Positions 47,043 to 55,235 of a stretch of 64,000 nucleotides of DNA are shown here, in pieces. Source of the DNA: Sphingomonas aerophila (GTDB taxonomy: Bacteria; Pseudomonadota; Alphaproteobacteria; Sphingomonadales; Sphingomonadaceae); contig NZ_JACIJK010000003.1 of NCBI RefSeq assembly GCF_014199305.1, forward strand, positions 1 to 64,000. The letters run 5' to 3'. The translations under genes and the position numbers were made by a program. The number at the start of each line of letters is the position of its first letter. Within the stretch, counting starts at the first letter, position 1. The notes below the pieces were generated by a model. The model had not been told where the DNA came from. It saw only the letters and a list, made by a program, of their open reading frames with translations, and did not search any database.

Positions 47043-47905
47043 TCGAGATTGACGCCGACTGGCGCGCCGCGCACCCGCTGCCTGGCCTGACCGGAGAGGC
47101 AAGCAAGACCAGCCGCCGCCTGCTGGTGATTGGGGGGTCGCGACGCGTGCCGGGCGCGATCCGCCTGACCGGAGAGGCGGCGCTGCGCGTCGGCGCGGGC
47201 CGGGTGCGGATCGCGACGCTGGAATCCGCCGCGGCCTTGATCGGGGTGGCATTTCCCGAATCGGGCGTCGTCGGCCTTGCCGAAGCAGAGGGCGAGATCG
47301 CAAAGGAAGCGGCGGGCATCGTCGCTGAGCAGGCCGCAATCCACCATGCGATTGTACTTGGCCCGGGCATGGGCGACCAGGAAGCGGTGGCGCATCTGGT
47401 CCGTGCGCTGGCCGATGCGCCGAACGACCAGGCAGTGCTGGTTCTGGATGCGGCCGCCGTCGCCTGTGCGGGACCGCTCGAGAAGGTGTTGAAGGGCTGG
47501 GCCGGACGGCTGATCCTGACGCCGCACCACGGCGAAATGGCTGCGCTGGCCGGGTGTGAGGTCGAGGATGTCGACCGCGATTGCGAAAACATCGCCCGGG
47601 AAATGGCGGCGCGCTTTGGTGCGGTGGTGGCGCTGAAGGGAGTCGAAACGCTGGTGGCGGCGCCGGACGGCACGGTCCTCCACTACCCCGGCGGCGGTCG
47701 CGGGCTGGGTGTGGCTGGGTCGGGTGACGTGCTGGCCGGCGTGATCGGCGGGCTGCTGTCGCGCGGAGTCGATCCGCTCGCCGCGACCGGTTGGGGCGTG
47801 TGGCTGCACGGACAAGCCGGGCGGACGCTGGCCGACAAAGTGGCGCCGCTCGGTTTCCTGTCGCGCGAACTGCTGCCGGAGCTGCCTGCATTGCTGCCAC
47901 GCTGA
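47039..47905 (+). CDS. nnrD: ADP/ATP-dependent NAD(P)H-hydrate dehydratase
   Basis: From GTG 47039, 288 residues. It has the ribokinase-like CARKD fold: LLVIGGSRRVPGAIRLTG, HAIVLGPGMGDQE, LVLDAAAVA, LILTPHHGEMAALAG, ALKGVETLVAAPDG and GLGVAGSGDVLAGVIGGLL. The enzyme dehydrates damaged (hydrated) NADH and NADPH using ATP or ADP. The usual NAD(P)HX epimerase domain (YjeF N-terminal) is absent here, so the epimerase must be elsewhere. Coupled to the phosphatase gene upstream. Confidence 0.92.
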   Translation: MIEIDADWRAAHPLPGLTGEASKTSRRLLVIGGSRRVPGAIRLTGEAALRVGAGRVRIATLESAAALIGVAFPESGVVGLAEAEGEIAKEAAGIVAEQAAIHHAIVLGPGMGDQEAVAHLVRALADAPNDQAVLVLDAAAVACAGPLEKVLKGWAGRLILTPHHGEMAALAGCEVEDVDRDCENIAREMAARFGAVVALKGVETLVAAPDGTVLHYPGGGRGLGVAGSGDVLAGVIGGLLSRGVDPLAATGWGVWLHGQAGRTLADKVAPLGFLSRELLPELPALLPR

Positions 47906-48017
47906 TCGCATGGAGGCCTGACGAGGCTGGCGCTCGAACAGGGCGAACCCCGGCCCGCCCTGGACCAGCGACGGGCCGAGCGGCCAAGCGGCTTTCCCCA
48001 GCCTGCGAACCTGCTAG

Positions 48018-50519
48018 ATGACTGCGCCGAGTATGGCGTCCGATCCCTCCACCGTCGCAAGATCCCGCTTTCCCCTGCCCGCATGGGCCCGGGGCCGCTG
48101 GGGTCGTCGATTCGGGTTGGCGCTGGCCGCGCTGCTGGCGCTGGCGGTCATCGGCTATGCGGTAGTGTGGGTGACGGTGATCCGCACTTTGCCCTCGGTG
48201 GACCAGTTGCGCGCATACGAGCCGCCGCTGCCGACCAATGTTCGCGGCGTGGATGGCACCCCGATCCAGAGCTATGCCCGCGAACGGCGGGTCGAGCTGT
48301 CCTTTGCCGAATATCCGCAGAACATGGTCCACGCGATCCTGTCGGCGGAGGACAAGACGTTTTTTGAGCATCACGGGCTCGACTATCCCGGCCTGGTGCG
48401 CGCGGCATATCAGGGCATCGTCAAGGGTTCGACCCCGCGCGGCACCTCCACCATCACGCAACAGGTCGCCAAGAACCTGCTGGTCGGCAACGAGGTGAGC
48501 TATGGCCGCAAGCTGAAGGAGGCGATCCTCGCCTGGAAGATCGAGGATACGCTGACCAAGCCGCAAATCCTGGAGCTATACCTCAACCAGATCGGGCTCG
48601 GTCGCAACGCGTTCGGCGTCGAGGCGGCGGCGCACGCGTATTTCGACAAGGAGCTGGAGCAACTGGACCTGGCGCAGCTCGCGTACCTCGCGATCCTGCC
48701 CAAGGGCCCGTCCAACTACGATCCGTTCCGCCACACCGAACGCGCGCTGGAACGGCGCAACTGGGTGCTGGGTGAGATGGAGAAGAATGGCTGGGTCACC
48801 GCCAGCCAGCGTGCCGAAGCCCAGGCCGAGCCGATCGGCGCGGTGCTGCGCCGCAAGCCCAAGTTCGAGGCGCGGGGCGGCTATTTCGTCGAGGAAGTGC
48901 GCCGCCAGCTGGTCGGAAAGTTCGGCGAGACGGCGCGCGACGGGCCGTACAGCGTCTATTCGGGCGGGCTGTGGGTCCGCTCGTCGCTCGACGGCCGTTT
49001 GCAGGACCTGGCGGCCGAGGCGCTTCGCGACGGCCTGCTCCGCTATGATCGCGGGCGTGGCTGGGCAGGGCCGATCGACAAGAAGCCATTCGAGGACGGG
49101 CGCTGGCAGCAGGCGCTGCTCAACACCAATATCGGGCTGGATTACCGCGACTGGCGCGCCGGCATCGTGGTCGACAAGAGCGCGGAAGAGGCGACAATCG
49201 GGTTCGCCAACGGCCAGACGGGCACCTTACCGCGATCTGGCGCGCAGATGCCGGTGCGCGGGACCAATGGCACCGCCTTTGCCGCGTTGAAGACCGGCGA
49301 CATCATCGCGGTTGCGCCGGAAGGCAGCGGCTTTGGGCTGCGGGCCATTCCCAAGATTTCGGGCGGCTTCGTGGTGGAGGAGCCCTCGACCGGCCGAGTG
49401 CTGGCGATGCAGGGCGGGTTCGACAACCGGCTACAGGCTTTCAACCGCGCGACCCAGGCGATGCGCCAGCCGGGTTCGACCATCAAGCCGATCGTTTATT
49501 CCGCGGCGCTCGACAACGGCTTCACCCCGGCCTCGATCATCGTCGATGGGCCGTTCTGCGTCTACCAGGGCGCGCGGCTGGGCAACAAATGCTTCCGCAA
49601 CTTCACTGGGGGCGGCTCGGGGCCGCACACGCTGCGCTGGGGTATCGAGCAGAGCCGCAACCTGATGACCGTCCGCGCCGCCGCCACCACCGGTATGCCC
49701 AAGGTGGTGGAGCGGATGAAGCGCATGGGCGTGGGCGACTACCCGGCCTATCTGTCCTTTGCGCTGGGGGCTGGGGAGACGACCGTCAGCCGCATGGTCA
49801 ATGCGTACGCGATCCTGGAGAATAATGGTCGCGGCAACACGCCGACCCTGATCGACTTCGTGCAGGACCGGCACGGCAAGGTCATCATGCCGGAGAACTG
49901 GCGCGCTTGCGACGGGTGCAACGCACGCGACTGGGACGGAAAGGCGATGCCCCGCCCGGCAAGCCGGATGCGTCAGGTCATCGATCCCATGACCGCCTAC
50001 CAGATGGTGCACATCACCGAGGGCGTGGTCCAGCGCGGCACCGCCACCATCTTGCGCGATCTCGACCGACCGATGTTCGGCAAGACGGGCACGAATTCCG
50101 GACCGACCGACGTGTGGTTCATCGGCGGGGCGCCACAGTTCATCGGCGGCGTGTACATCGGCTATGATTCGCCTCGCAGCCTTGGCGGCTATGCACAGGG
50201 CGGCACGTTGGCGGCGCCGATCTTCAAGCAGTTCGCGGCCAAAGCTTATGACGGGCTGGACAAGCTGCCCTTCCGTGCGCCCGCCGGCATCCGCATGGTG
50301 CGTATCGATCGCGCAAGCGGCCGGCCGGTATTCGGCGCCTGGCCGACCAGCGACCCCAAGGCGCCGGTGATCTGGGAAGCGTTCAAGCCCGAAAGCGAAC
50401 CACGCCGTGCCGCCCGGCACACCGGAATCGTGCCCACCGCCGCTCCAACAACGGCTGCGCCCCGTGCACGACCGACACAGGACAGCGACTTCTTGCAAAG
50501 GGAAGGCGGAATCTACTAG
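48018..50519 (+). CDS. Bifunctional penicillin-binding protein 1A-type
   Basis: An 833-residue class A PBP. One membrane helix ([20 protein letters not shown]) precedes the transglycosylase domain with [16 protein letters not shown] and [14 protein letters not shown], then the transpeptidase domain with SxxK in [13 protein letters not shown], SxN in IEQSRNLM and KTG in [10 protein letters not shown]. It polymerises and crosslinks peptidoglycan. A Pro/Ala-rich C-terminal tail follows. A second start at 48033 (MASDPSTV) is possible. It is followed by prfB at 70 bases, an arrangement I recall from other alphaproteobacteria. Confidence 0.93.
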   Translation: MTAPSMASDPSTVARSRFPLPAWARGRWGRRFGLALAALLALAVIGYAVVWVTVIRTLPSVDQLRAYEPPLPTNVRGVDGTPIQSYARERRVELSFAEYPQNMVHAILSAEDKTFFEHHGLDYPGLVRAAYQGIVKGSTPRGTSTITQQVAKNLLVGNEVSYGRKLKEAILAWKIEDTLTKPQILELYLNQIGLGRNAFGVEAAAHAYFDKELEQLDLAQLAYLAILPKGPSNYDPFRHTERALERRNWVLGEMEKNGWVTASQRAEAQAEPIGAVLRRKPKFEARGGYFVEEVRRQLVGKFGETARDGPYSVYSGGLWVRSSLDGRLQDLAAEALRDGLLRYDRGRGWAGPIDKKPFEDGRWQQALLNTNIGLDYRDWRAGIVVDKSAEEATIGFANGQTGTLPRSGAQMPVRGTNGTAFAALKTGDIIAVAPEGSGFGLRAIPKISGGFVVEEPSTGRVLAMQGGFDNRLQAFNRATQAMRQPGSTIKPIVYSAALDNGFTPASIIVDGPFCVYQGARLGNKCFRNFTGGGSGPHTLRWGIEQSRNLMTVRAAATTGMPKVVERMKRMGVGDYPAYLSFALGAGETTVSRMVNAYAILENNGRGNTPTLIDFVQDRHGKVIMPENWRACDGCNARDWDGKAMPRPASRMRQVIDPMTAYQMVHITEGVVQRGTATILRDLDRPMFGKTGTNSGPTDVWFIGGAPQFIGGVYIGYDSPRSLGGYAQGGTLAAPIFKQFAAKAYDGLDKLPFRAPAGIRMVRIDRASGRPVFGAWPTSDPKAPVIWEAFKPESEPRRAARHTGIVPTAAPTTAAPRARPTQDSDFLQREGGIY

Positions 50520-50589
50520 CCGCACACCCTATATCGGTTCCGGCCGGGACGGGACGTTACCGGTCCACCGGCACCATGGAGAGAATGCA

Positions 50590-51717
50590 ATGCGCGCCGA
50601 AGCGCAGGCTCATGTCGACGACATCAACGATGCGCTCCAGCTGCTGCGCCGATTCCTTGATTGGGATCGCGCGCTCAGGCGCCTGGATGAGCTCAACGCG
50701 CGGGTCGAGGACCCGACGCTCTGGAACGACGCCAAGGCCGCGCAGGAGGTCATGCGCGAGCGTCGGCGGCTGGACGAGGCGATCAGCGCCACCCGCGCGA
50801 TCGAAAAGGAGCTGGCGGGCACTGTCGAGCTGATCGAGCTTGCCGACGCCGAGGGCGACGCCGAGCTGGCTGACGAGGGCACGCGCGCGCTGGCAGAGCT
50901 TGCCGAGCGTGCGACCCGCGACAAGGTCAAGGCGCTGCTGGCGGGCGAGGCTGACGCGAACGACAGCTATGTCGAGATCAACGCGGGCGCCGGCGGCACC
51001 GAAAGCCAGGATTGGGCAGAGATGCTGCAGCGCATGTACACGCGCTGGGCCGAACGCCACGGCATGAAGGTGGAGCTGGTCGACTATCATGCCGGCGAAC
51101 AGGCGGGCATTAAGTCGGCGACGCTGCTGCTGAAGGGCGAAAACGCCTATGGTTATGCCAAGACCGAAAGCGGCGTGCATCGGCTGGTGCGGATCAGCCC
51201 ATATGACTCGTCCGCGCGTCGGCACACCAGTTTTTCGAGCGTCTGGGTTTACCCGGTGATCGACGACAATATCGAGGTCGAGGTCAACGAAAGCGATCTG
51301 CGCATCGACACTTATCGTGCGTCGGGCGCCGGTGGACAGCACATCAACACGACCGATTCGGCAGTGCGCATCACCCACCTTCCGACCGGAATCGTGGTGC
51401 AGTGCCAGAACCAGCGTTCGCAGCACAAGAACAAGGCGGAAGCGTACAACCAGCTGCGCGCCCGCTTGTACGAGCGCGAGTTGCAGGTGCGCGAAGCCGC
51501 GGCCAGCGCGGAAAACGCCAGCAAGACCGATATCGGCTGGGGCCACCAGATCCGCTCCTATGTTCTCCAGCCTTATCAGCAGGTGAAGGACCTGCGCACG
51601 GGCGTGGTCTCCACCTCCCCAGGCGACGTTCTGGATGGTGACCTGGACGCGTTCATGGCCGCCGCGCTTTCGCAACGCGTGACCGGCGAAACCGTGGCGG
51701 TGGAGGATGTCGACTAG
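50590..51717 (+). CDS. prfB: Peptide chain release factor 2
   Basis: A 375-residue class I release factor. The codon-recognition region has the RF2-type Ser-Pro-Phe-like segment around [21 protein letters not shown], and the catalytic GGQ loop is [18 protein letters not shown]. The gene reads continuously from ATG 50590, without the in-frame UGA and programmed +1 frameshift seen in E. coli prfB. RF2 releases the peptide at UGA and UAA. TAG ends the gene, directly followed by the GTG start of the next. Confidence 0.95.
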   Translation: MRAEAQAHVDDINDALQLLRRFLDWDRALRRLDELNARVEDPTLWNDAKAAQEVMRERRRLDEAISATRAIEKELAGTVELIELADAEGDAELADEGTRALAELAERATRDKVKALLAGEADANDSYVEINAGAGGTESQDWAEMLQRMYTRWAERHGMKVELVDYHAGEQAGIKSATLLLKGENAYGYAKTESGVHRLVRISPYDSSARRHTSFSSVWVYPVIDDNIEVEVNESDLRIDTYRASGAGGQHINTTDSAVRITHLPTGIVVQCQNQRSQHKNKAEAYNQLRARLYERELQVREAAASAENASKTDIGWGHQIRSYVLQPYQQVKDLRTGVVSTSPGDVLDGDLDAFMAAALSQRVTGETVAVEDVD

Positions 51718-52449
51718 GTGCGCCTGCGCACCATGTTTCTAAGCCCGGTCGTGGTGGCCGCGATGCTGCTTGCGAGCGGGTGCGACGGGTCCAAGCCGCT
51801 CATCCGCAAGAAACAGGGGGAGCAGCCGGGCCCGTTCCCGGCCGCCGACCGCCCGGTCGCCAGCATCGTCTCCGCCCGTTGGTCCACCGAGGAAGCGCGC
51901 GACCGGTTGAACGAGGCCGGCACGGTGATGAAGCAGGCCGGGATCGCGCCCGGCATGACGGTCGCCGACATCGGCGCGGGCGAAGGCTATTACACCATCC
52001 GCTTGTCGGCGCAGGTCGGCAAGACGGGCCGCGTACTGGCCGAGGACATCGTCGCGGCAACCCGCGACGCGCTGGCCGAACGTGTCGCACGCGAGCGGCT
52101 GGACAATGTGTCGGTGCGCCTGGGTGCGCCATCTGATCCCAAGCTGCCGGCCAAGAGCTTCGACCGGGTGTTGATGGTGCACATGTACCATGAGATCGAG
52201 CAGCCCTATGAGTTCCTTTGGCGCCTGCGCCCCTCGGTAAAGCCGGACGGGCTGGTCGTGGTGGTTGACGCCAATCGCCCGACCCAGGCGCATGGCACGC
52301 CACCACAACTGCTGCGCTGCGAGTTCGCCGCGGTCGGCTATCGCCAGGTCTCGACCACGGAAATGCCCTCGGCCGGCGGGTATCTGGCGGCGTTCCGCCC
52401 GGTTGGGCCTCGTCCCGATCCCGCCAAGATCCGCGCCTGTCGGATCTAG
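51718..52449 (+). CDS. SAM methyltransferase-fold protein with lipoprotein signal
   Basis: From GTG 51718, immediately after the prfB stop, 243 residues. The N-terminus looks like a lipoprotein signal (FLSPVVVAAMLLASGC). The body is a Rossmann methyltransferase: motif I TVADIGAGEGYYTIRLSAQV, the acidic position in LAEDIVAATRDAL, and a central HMYHEIEQPYEF that replaces the usual motif IV. SAM is not available outside the cytoplasm, so an exported, active methyltransferase is unexpected. Either the signal is not cleaved, or the fold serves another purpose. I recall similar predicted proteins in alphaproteobacteria. Confidence 0.75.
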   Translation: MRLRTMFLSPVVVAAMLLASGCDGSKPLIRKKQGEQPGPFPAADRPVASIVSARWSTEEARDRLNEAGTVMKQAGIAPGMTVADIGAGEGYYTIRLSAQVGKTGRVLAEDIVAATRDALAERVARERLDNVSVRLGAPSDPKLPAKSFDRVLMVHMYHEIEQPYEFLWRLRPSVKPDGLVVVVDANRPTQAHGTPPQLLRCEFAAVGYRQVSTTEMPSAGGYLAAFRPVGPRPDPAKIRACRI

Positions 52450-52465
52450 CGGCGAGCGGAGCGGG

Positions 52466-52834
52466 TCAAAGGACGCCTTCTGCCCGCAAGCTTGTTATTC
52501 GGTCTGCCGCGATCACGAGATGGTCGAGCAGGTGGATGTCCATCGCGTCCAGGCAAAGGGCGAGGCGGCGCGTAAAGCTGAGGTCCGCTGCGCTTGGCTC
52601 TGCATGACCGCTCGGATGATTATGCGCCATCACCACGCCCCGCGCGTCGAGCGACAGGGCGTCGCGCACGATCGAACGGATCGGAAAATGCAGCCAGCTT
52701 CGTGCACCGGCCACATGGCGCATGCCGATCAGCCCGTGCGCCGCATCCAGATAGGCAACAGCCGCCACCTCGCTCGCCAGGCGGCCGAGCGGCATGAACA
52801 AACGGCCGGCAGCAAGATCGTGGGGGAGCAGCAC
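52466..52834 (-). CDS. Stand-alone RadC-type JAB domain protein
   Basis: A 122-residue protein consisting only of the MPN/JAB-like domain of RadC: EVAAVAYLDAAHGLIGMRHV, then RSIVRDALSLDARGVVMAHN and the metal motif HNHPSGHAEPSAADLSFT, with Asp in LLDHLVIA. Normal RadC is about 220 residues with an N-terminal helix-hairpin-helix region, missing here. The JAMM residues are intact, so it may still be a metal enzyme; RadC-family function is unclear in general. It is divergent from thyA. Confidence 0.85.
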   Translation of the reverse strand: MLLPHDLAAGRLFMPLGRLASEVAAVAYLDAAHGLIGMRHVAGARSWLHFPIRSIVRDALSLDARGVVMAHNHPSGHAEPSAADLSFTRRLALCLDAMDIHLLDHLVIAADRITSLRAEGVL

Positions 52835-52926
52835 CGTTCAGCTTCTGCCCAGCGGATCTGAACAGGGCGAGCGCTACAACGTCCGTTTTGGTGGCGCCCG
52901 TTCGCTGGACGCAGTAGGCAGCGGTC

Positions 52927-53721
52927 ATGCGCCAGTATCTCGATCTGATGGAGGGTGTGCTCCAGACCGGCACGCGGCAGATGGACCGCACCGGCACGGG
53001 CACGCTCAGCGTGTTCGGCCACCAGATGCGCTTCGATTTGGCGCAGGGCTTTCCGGTGCTGACCACCAAGAAGCTTCATCTGCGATCGATCATCGTGGAG
53101 CTTCTGTGGTTCCTGCGCGGCGACACCAATGTCCGCTGGTTGCAGGATCGCCGCGTCAGCATCTGGGATGAGTGGGCGGACGAGGCGGGGGAGCTCGGCC
53201 CCGTTTACGGCAAGCAATGGCGTGACTGGGTCGCCGCGGACGGCCGCCACATCGACCAGATCCGCGGGTTGGTGGAGGACCTGCGCACCAACCCCGCATC
53301 ACGCCGGCACATCGTCACGGCGTGGAACCCCGGCGAACTCCACGCCATGGCGCTCGCCCCATGCCATTGCCTGTTCCAGTGCCACGTCGCCGATGGGCGG
53401 CTGAGCCTGCAGCTTTACCAGCGGTCGGCGGACATCTTTCTGGGCGTCCCCTTCAACATCGCTTCCTACGCGCTGCTGACGCACATGCTGGCCCAGCAAG
53501 CCGGTTTGGAAGTGGGCGAGTTCATCTGGACGGGCGGTGACTGCCACCTGTACCTCAACCACCTCGACCAGGCGCGCACACAGCTTGTCCGGCAGCCCGG
53601 CCCGCTGCCCCGGCTGGAGATCGTTCGACGGGCACCCGCGATCGACGGGTACGAGCCCGAGGACTTCGTGCTGCACGGCTATGAAGCACTGCCGCACATC
53701 AAGGCGCCGGTGGCGGTGTGA
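52927..53721 (+). CDS. thyA: Thymidylate synthase
   Basis: A 264-residue ThyA of the normal E. coli length. [55 protein letters not shown], the catalytic cysteine region [12 protein letters not shown], and the nucleotide site [20 protein letters not shown] are present. It makes dTMP from dUMP with methylene-THF. In the cysteine segment Ala replaces the first Pro of the common PPCH. The stop overlaps folA by four bases (GTGA), coupling dTMP synthesis to folate recycling. Confidence 0.96.
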   Translation: MRQYLDLMEGVLQTGTRQMDRTGTGTLSVFGHQMRFDLAQGFPVLTTKKLHLRSIIVELLWFLRGDTNVRWLQDRRVSIWDEWADEAGELGPVYGKQWRDWVAADGRHIDQIRGLVEDLRTNPASRRHIVTAWNPGELHAMALAPCHCLFQCHVADGRLSLQLYQRSADIFLGVPFNIASYALLTHMLAQQAGLEVGEFIWTGGDCHLYLNHLDQARTQLVRQPGPLPRLEIVRRAPAIDGYEPEDFVLHGYEALPHIKAPVAV

Positions 53722-54182
53722 TCGTCTTTTATCTCGCGCGCGCCGACAATGGCGTGGTTGGCCGCGATGGCGGCATTCCCTGGCACATCCCCGGCGAGCA
53801 GAAGCGCTTCAAGGCCATGACCATGGGCAAGCCGATGGTGATGGGCCGGCGCACCTTCGACAGCTTCCCGGCGCCATTGCCAGCTCGCCGTCACATTGTC
53901 CTGACCCGTGACCCGGCCTGGAGCGCAACGGGCGCGGAGGTCGCGCACTCGCCCGAACAGGCCCTGGCGATGGCGGGGCAGGGGGAGGTTGCGGTGATCG
54001 GCGGTGCGGAGATCTTTGCGCTGTTCACGCCGGATCGGGTCGAACTGACGGAGGTGCATTGCGCGCCCGATGGTAACGCATCGGTGCCCCCCTTCACCGG
54101 CCTCACCGAAGTCGCGCGGGAGGATCGTCCCGCCGCTGACGGGGTACCCGCCTACAGCTTCGTTAGCCTGATTCGCGGCTGA
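53718..54182 (+). CDS. folA: Dihydrofolate reductase
   Basis: A 154-residue DHFR from GTG 53718. [20 protein letters not shown] includes the substrate-contact Trp and the loop; [16 protein letters not shown] and the NADPH site [11 protein letters not shown] follow. It regenerates tetrahydrofolate after ThyA. Length is typical. It follows thyA in an overlapping pair, the usual bacterial arrangement. Confidence 0.95.
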   Translation: MIVFYLARADNGVVGRDGGIPWHIPGEQKRFKAMTMGKPMVMGRRTFDSFPAPLPARRHIVLTRDPAWSATGAEVAHSPEQALAMAGQGEVAVIGGAEIFALFTPDRVELTEVHCAPDGNASVPPFTGLTEVAREDRPAADGVPAYSFVSLIRG

Positions 54183-54243
54183 GCCTTCGCGGGGCCAAGC
54201 CGGCTGGCATCGTTCAACCTCGCCCCTTATAGCGCGACCCACG

Positions 54244-55167
54244 ATGGAGCGGCTGGACGGCAGCGCGGCCATTCCCGCCCATCTCGCCGGCGGGATTGTT
54301 GCGCTCGGAAACTTTGATGGCTTTCACCTTGGTCACCAGGCGGTGGTCGGGGCGGCGGTGGCGCGCGCACGGGCGGAAGGGCGGCCGGCGGTAGTCGCGA
54401 CCTTCGATCCGCATCCCGTGCGATTCTTCCGCCCCGATGCCGAGGCCTTTCGCCTGACCACGCTGGATCAGCGCGAGCGGCTGTTCGCCCGGGCCGGCGC
54501 CGACGCAATGGTCGTCTTTCGCTTCGAAGCGGAGCTCGCCGGCCTCAGCGCGGACGCGTTCATCGCCGAGCGCCTGGTGGCGGCGCTGAAGGTCGGCGGC
54601 GTGGTGACGGGCGAGGATTTCACCTTCGGCCGGGCAAAGGCCGGGAATGTCACGGCGCTGGCGGCGGCGGGGCAGGTGCTGGGCTTCAGCGCGGACGCGG
54701 TCGGGCCGGTGTCGCTGGACGGTGAGCCGGTGTCCTCCAGTCGCATCCGGGCTGCCCTGCGCGCTGGCGACTGCCAGACGGCGGCACGGCTGTTGACGCG
54801 ACCCTTCGCGATCGAGGGCGAGGTTCAGCATGGCGACAAGGTCGGCCGCACGATCGGCTACCCGACCGCGAACATCGACATGGGCAAGTATCTGCGCCCC
54901 GCCTACGGCATCTACGCCGTGCGCGGGCGGCTGGCGGATGGGCGGGTGCTGAACGGGGCCGCGAACCTTGGCATCCGCCCCCAGTTCACGCCGCCGAAGG
55001 AACTGCTGGAGCCCTATTTCTTCGACTTCGACGGGGACCTGTACGGGCAGATGATAGAGGTCGAACTGGTCGAGTTCCTGCGCCCCGAAGCCCGGTTCGA
55101 CAGCCTGGACGCGTTGCAGGCGCAGATGGCAGCGGATTGCGAGCGGGCGCGGGACATATTGCGCTGA
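54244..55167 (+). CDS. ribF: Bifunctional riboflavin kinase/FAD synthetase
   Basis: A 307-residue RibF. The N-terminal FAD synthetase domain has GNFDGFHLGHQAVV and VATFDPHPVRFF; the C-terminal riboflavin kinase domain has VQHGDKVGRTIGYPTANIDM and GRVLNGAANLGIRPQF. It turns riboflavin into FMN and FAD. It is followed after 68 bases by ileS, lspA and DUF3035, the standard ribF-ileS-lspA order. Confidence 0.95.
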   Translation: MERLDGSAAIPAHLAGGIVALGNFDGFHLGHQAVVGAAVARARAEGRPAVVATFDPHPVRFFRPDAEAFRLTTLDQRERLFARAGADAMVVFRFEAELAGLSADAFIAERLVAALKVGGVVTGEDFTFGRAKAGNVTALAAAGQVLGFSADAVGPVSLDGEPVSSSRIRAALRAGDCQTAARLLTRPFAIEGEVQHGDKVGRTIGYPTANIDMGKYLRPAYGIYAVRGRLADGRVLNGAANLGIRPQFTPPKELLEPYFFDFDGDLYGQMIEVELVEFLRPEARFDSLDALQAQMAADCERARDILR

Positions 55168-55235
55168 CCTGATCCTTCGGCCGCGCGCCGTGGAACTGGT
55201 TTTAACCGCTGCGCTCGGCTACAGCGCGCCCACCC

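Noticed and set aside
45981..48566. 861-codon minus-strand frame
   Set aside because: It runs antisense across the amidase, phosphatase, hydratase and PBP genes, all of which are recognised.
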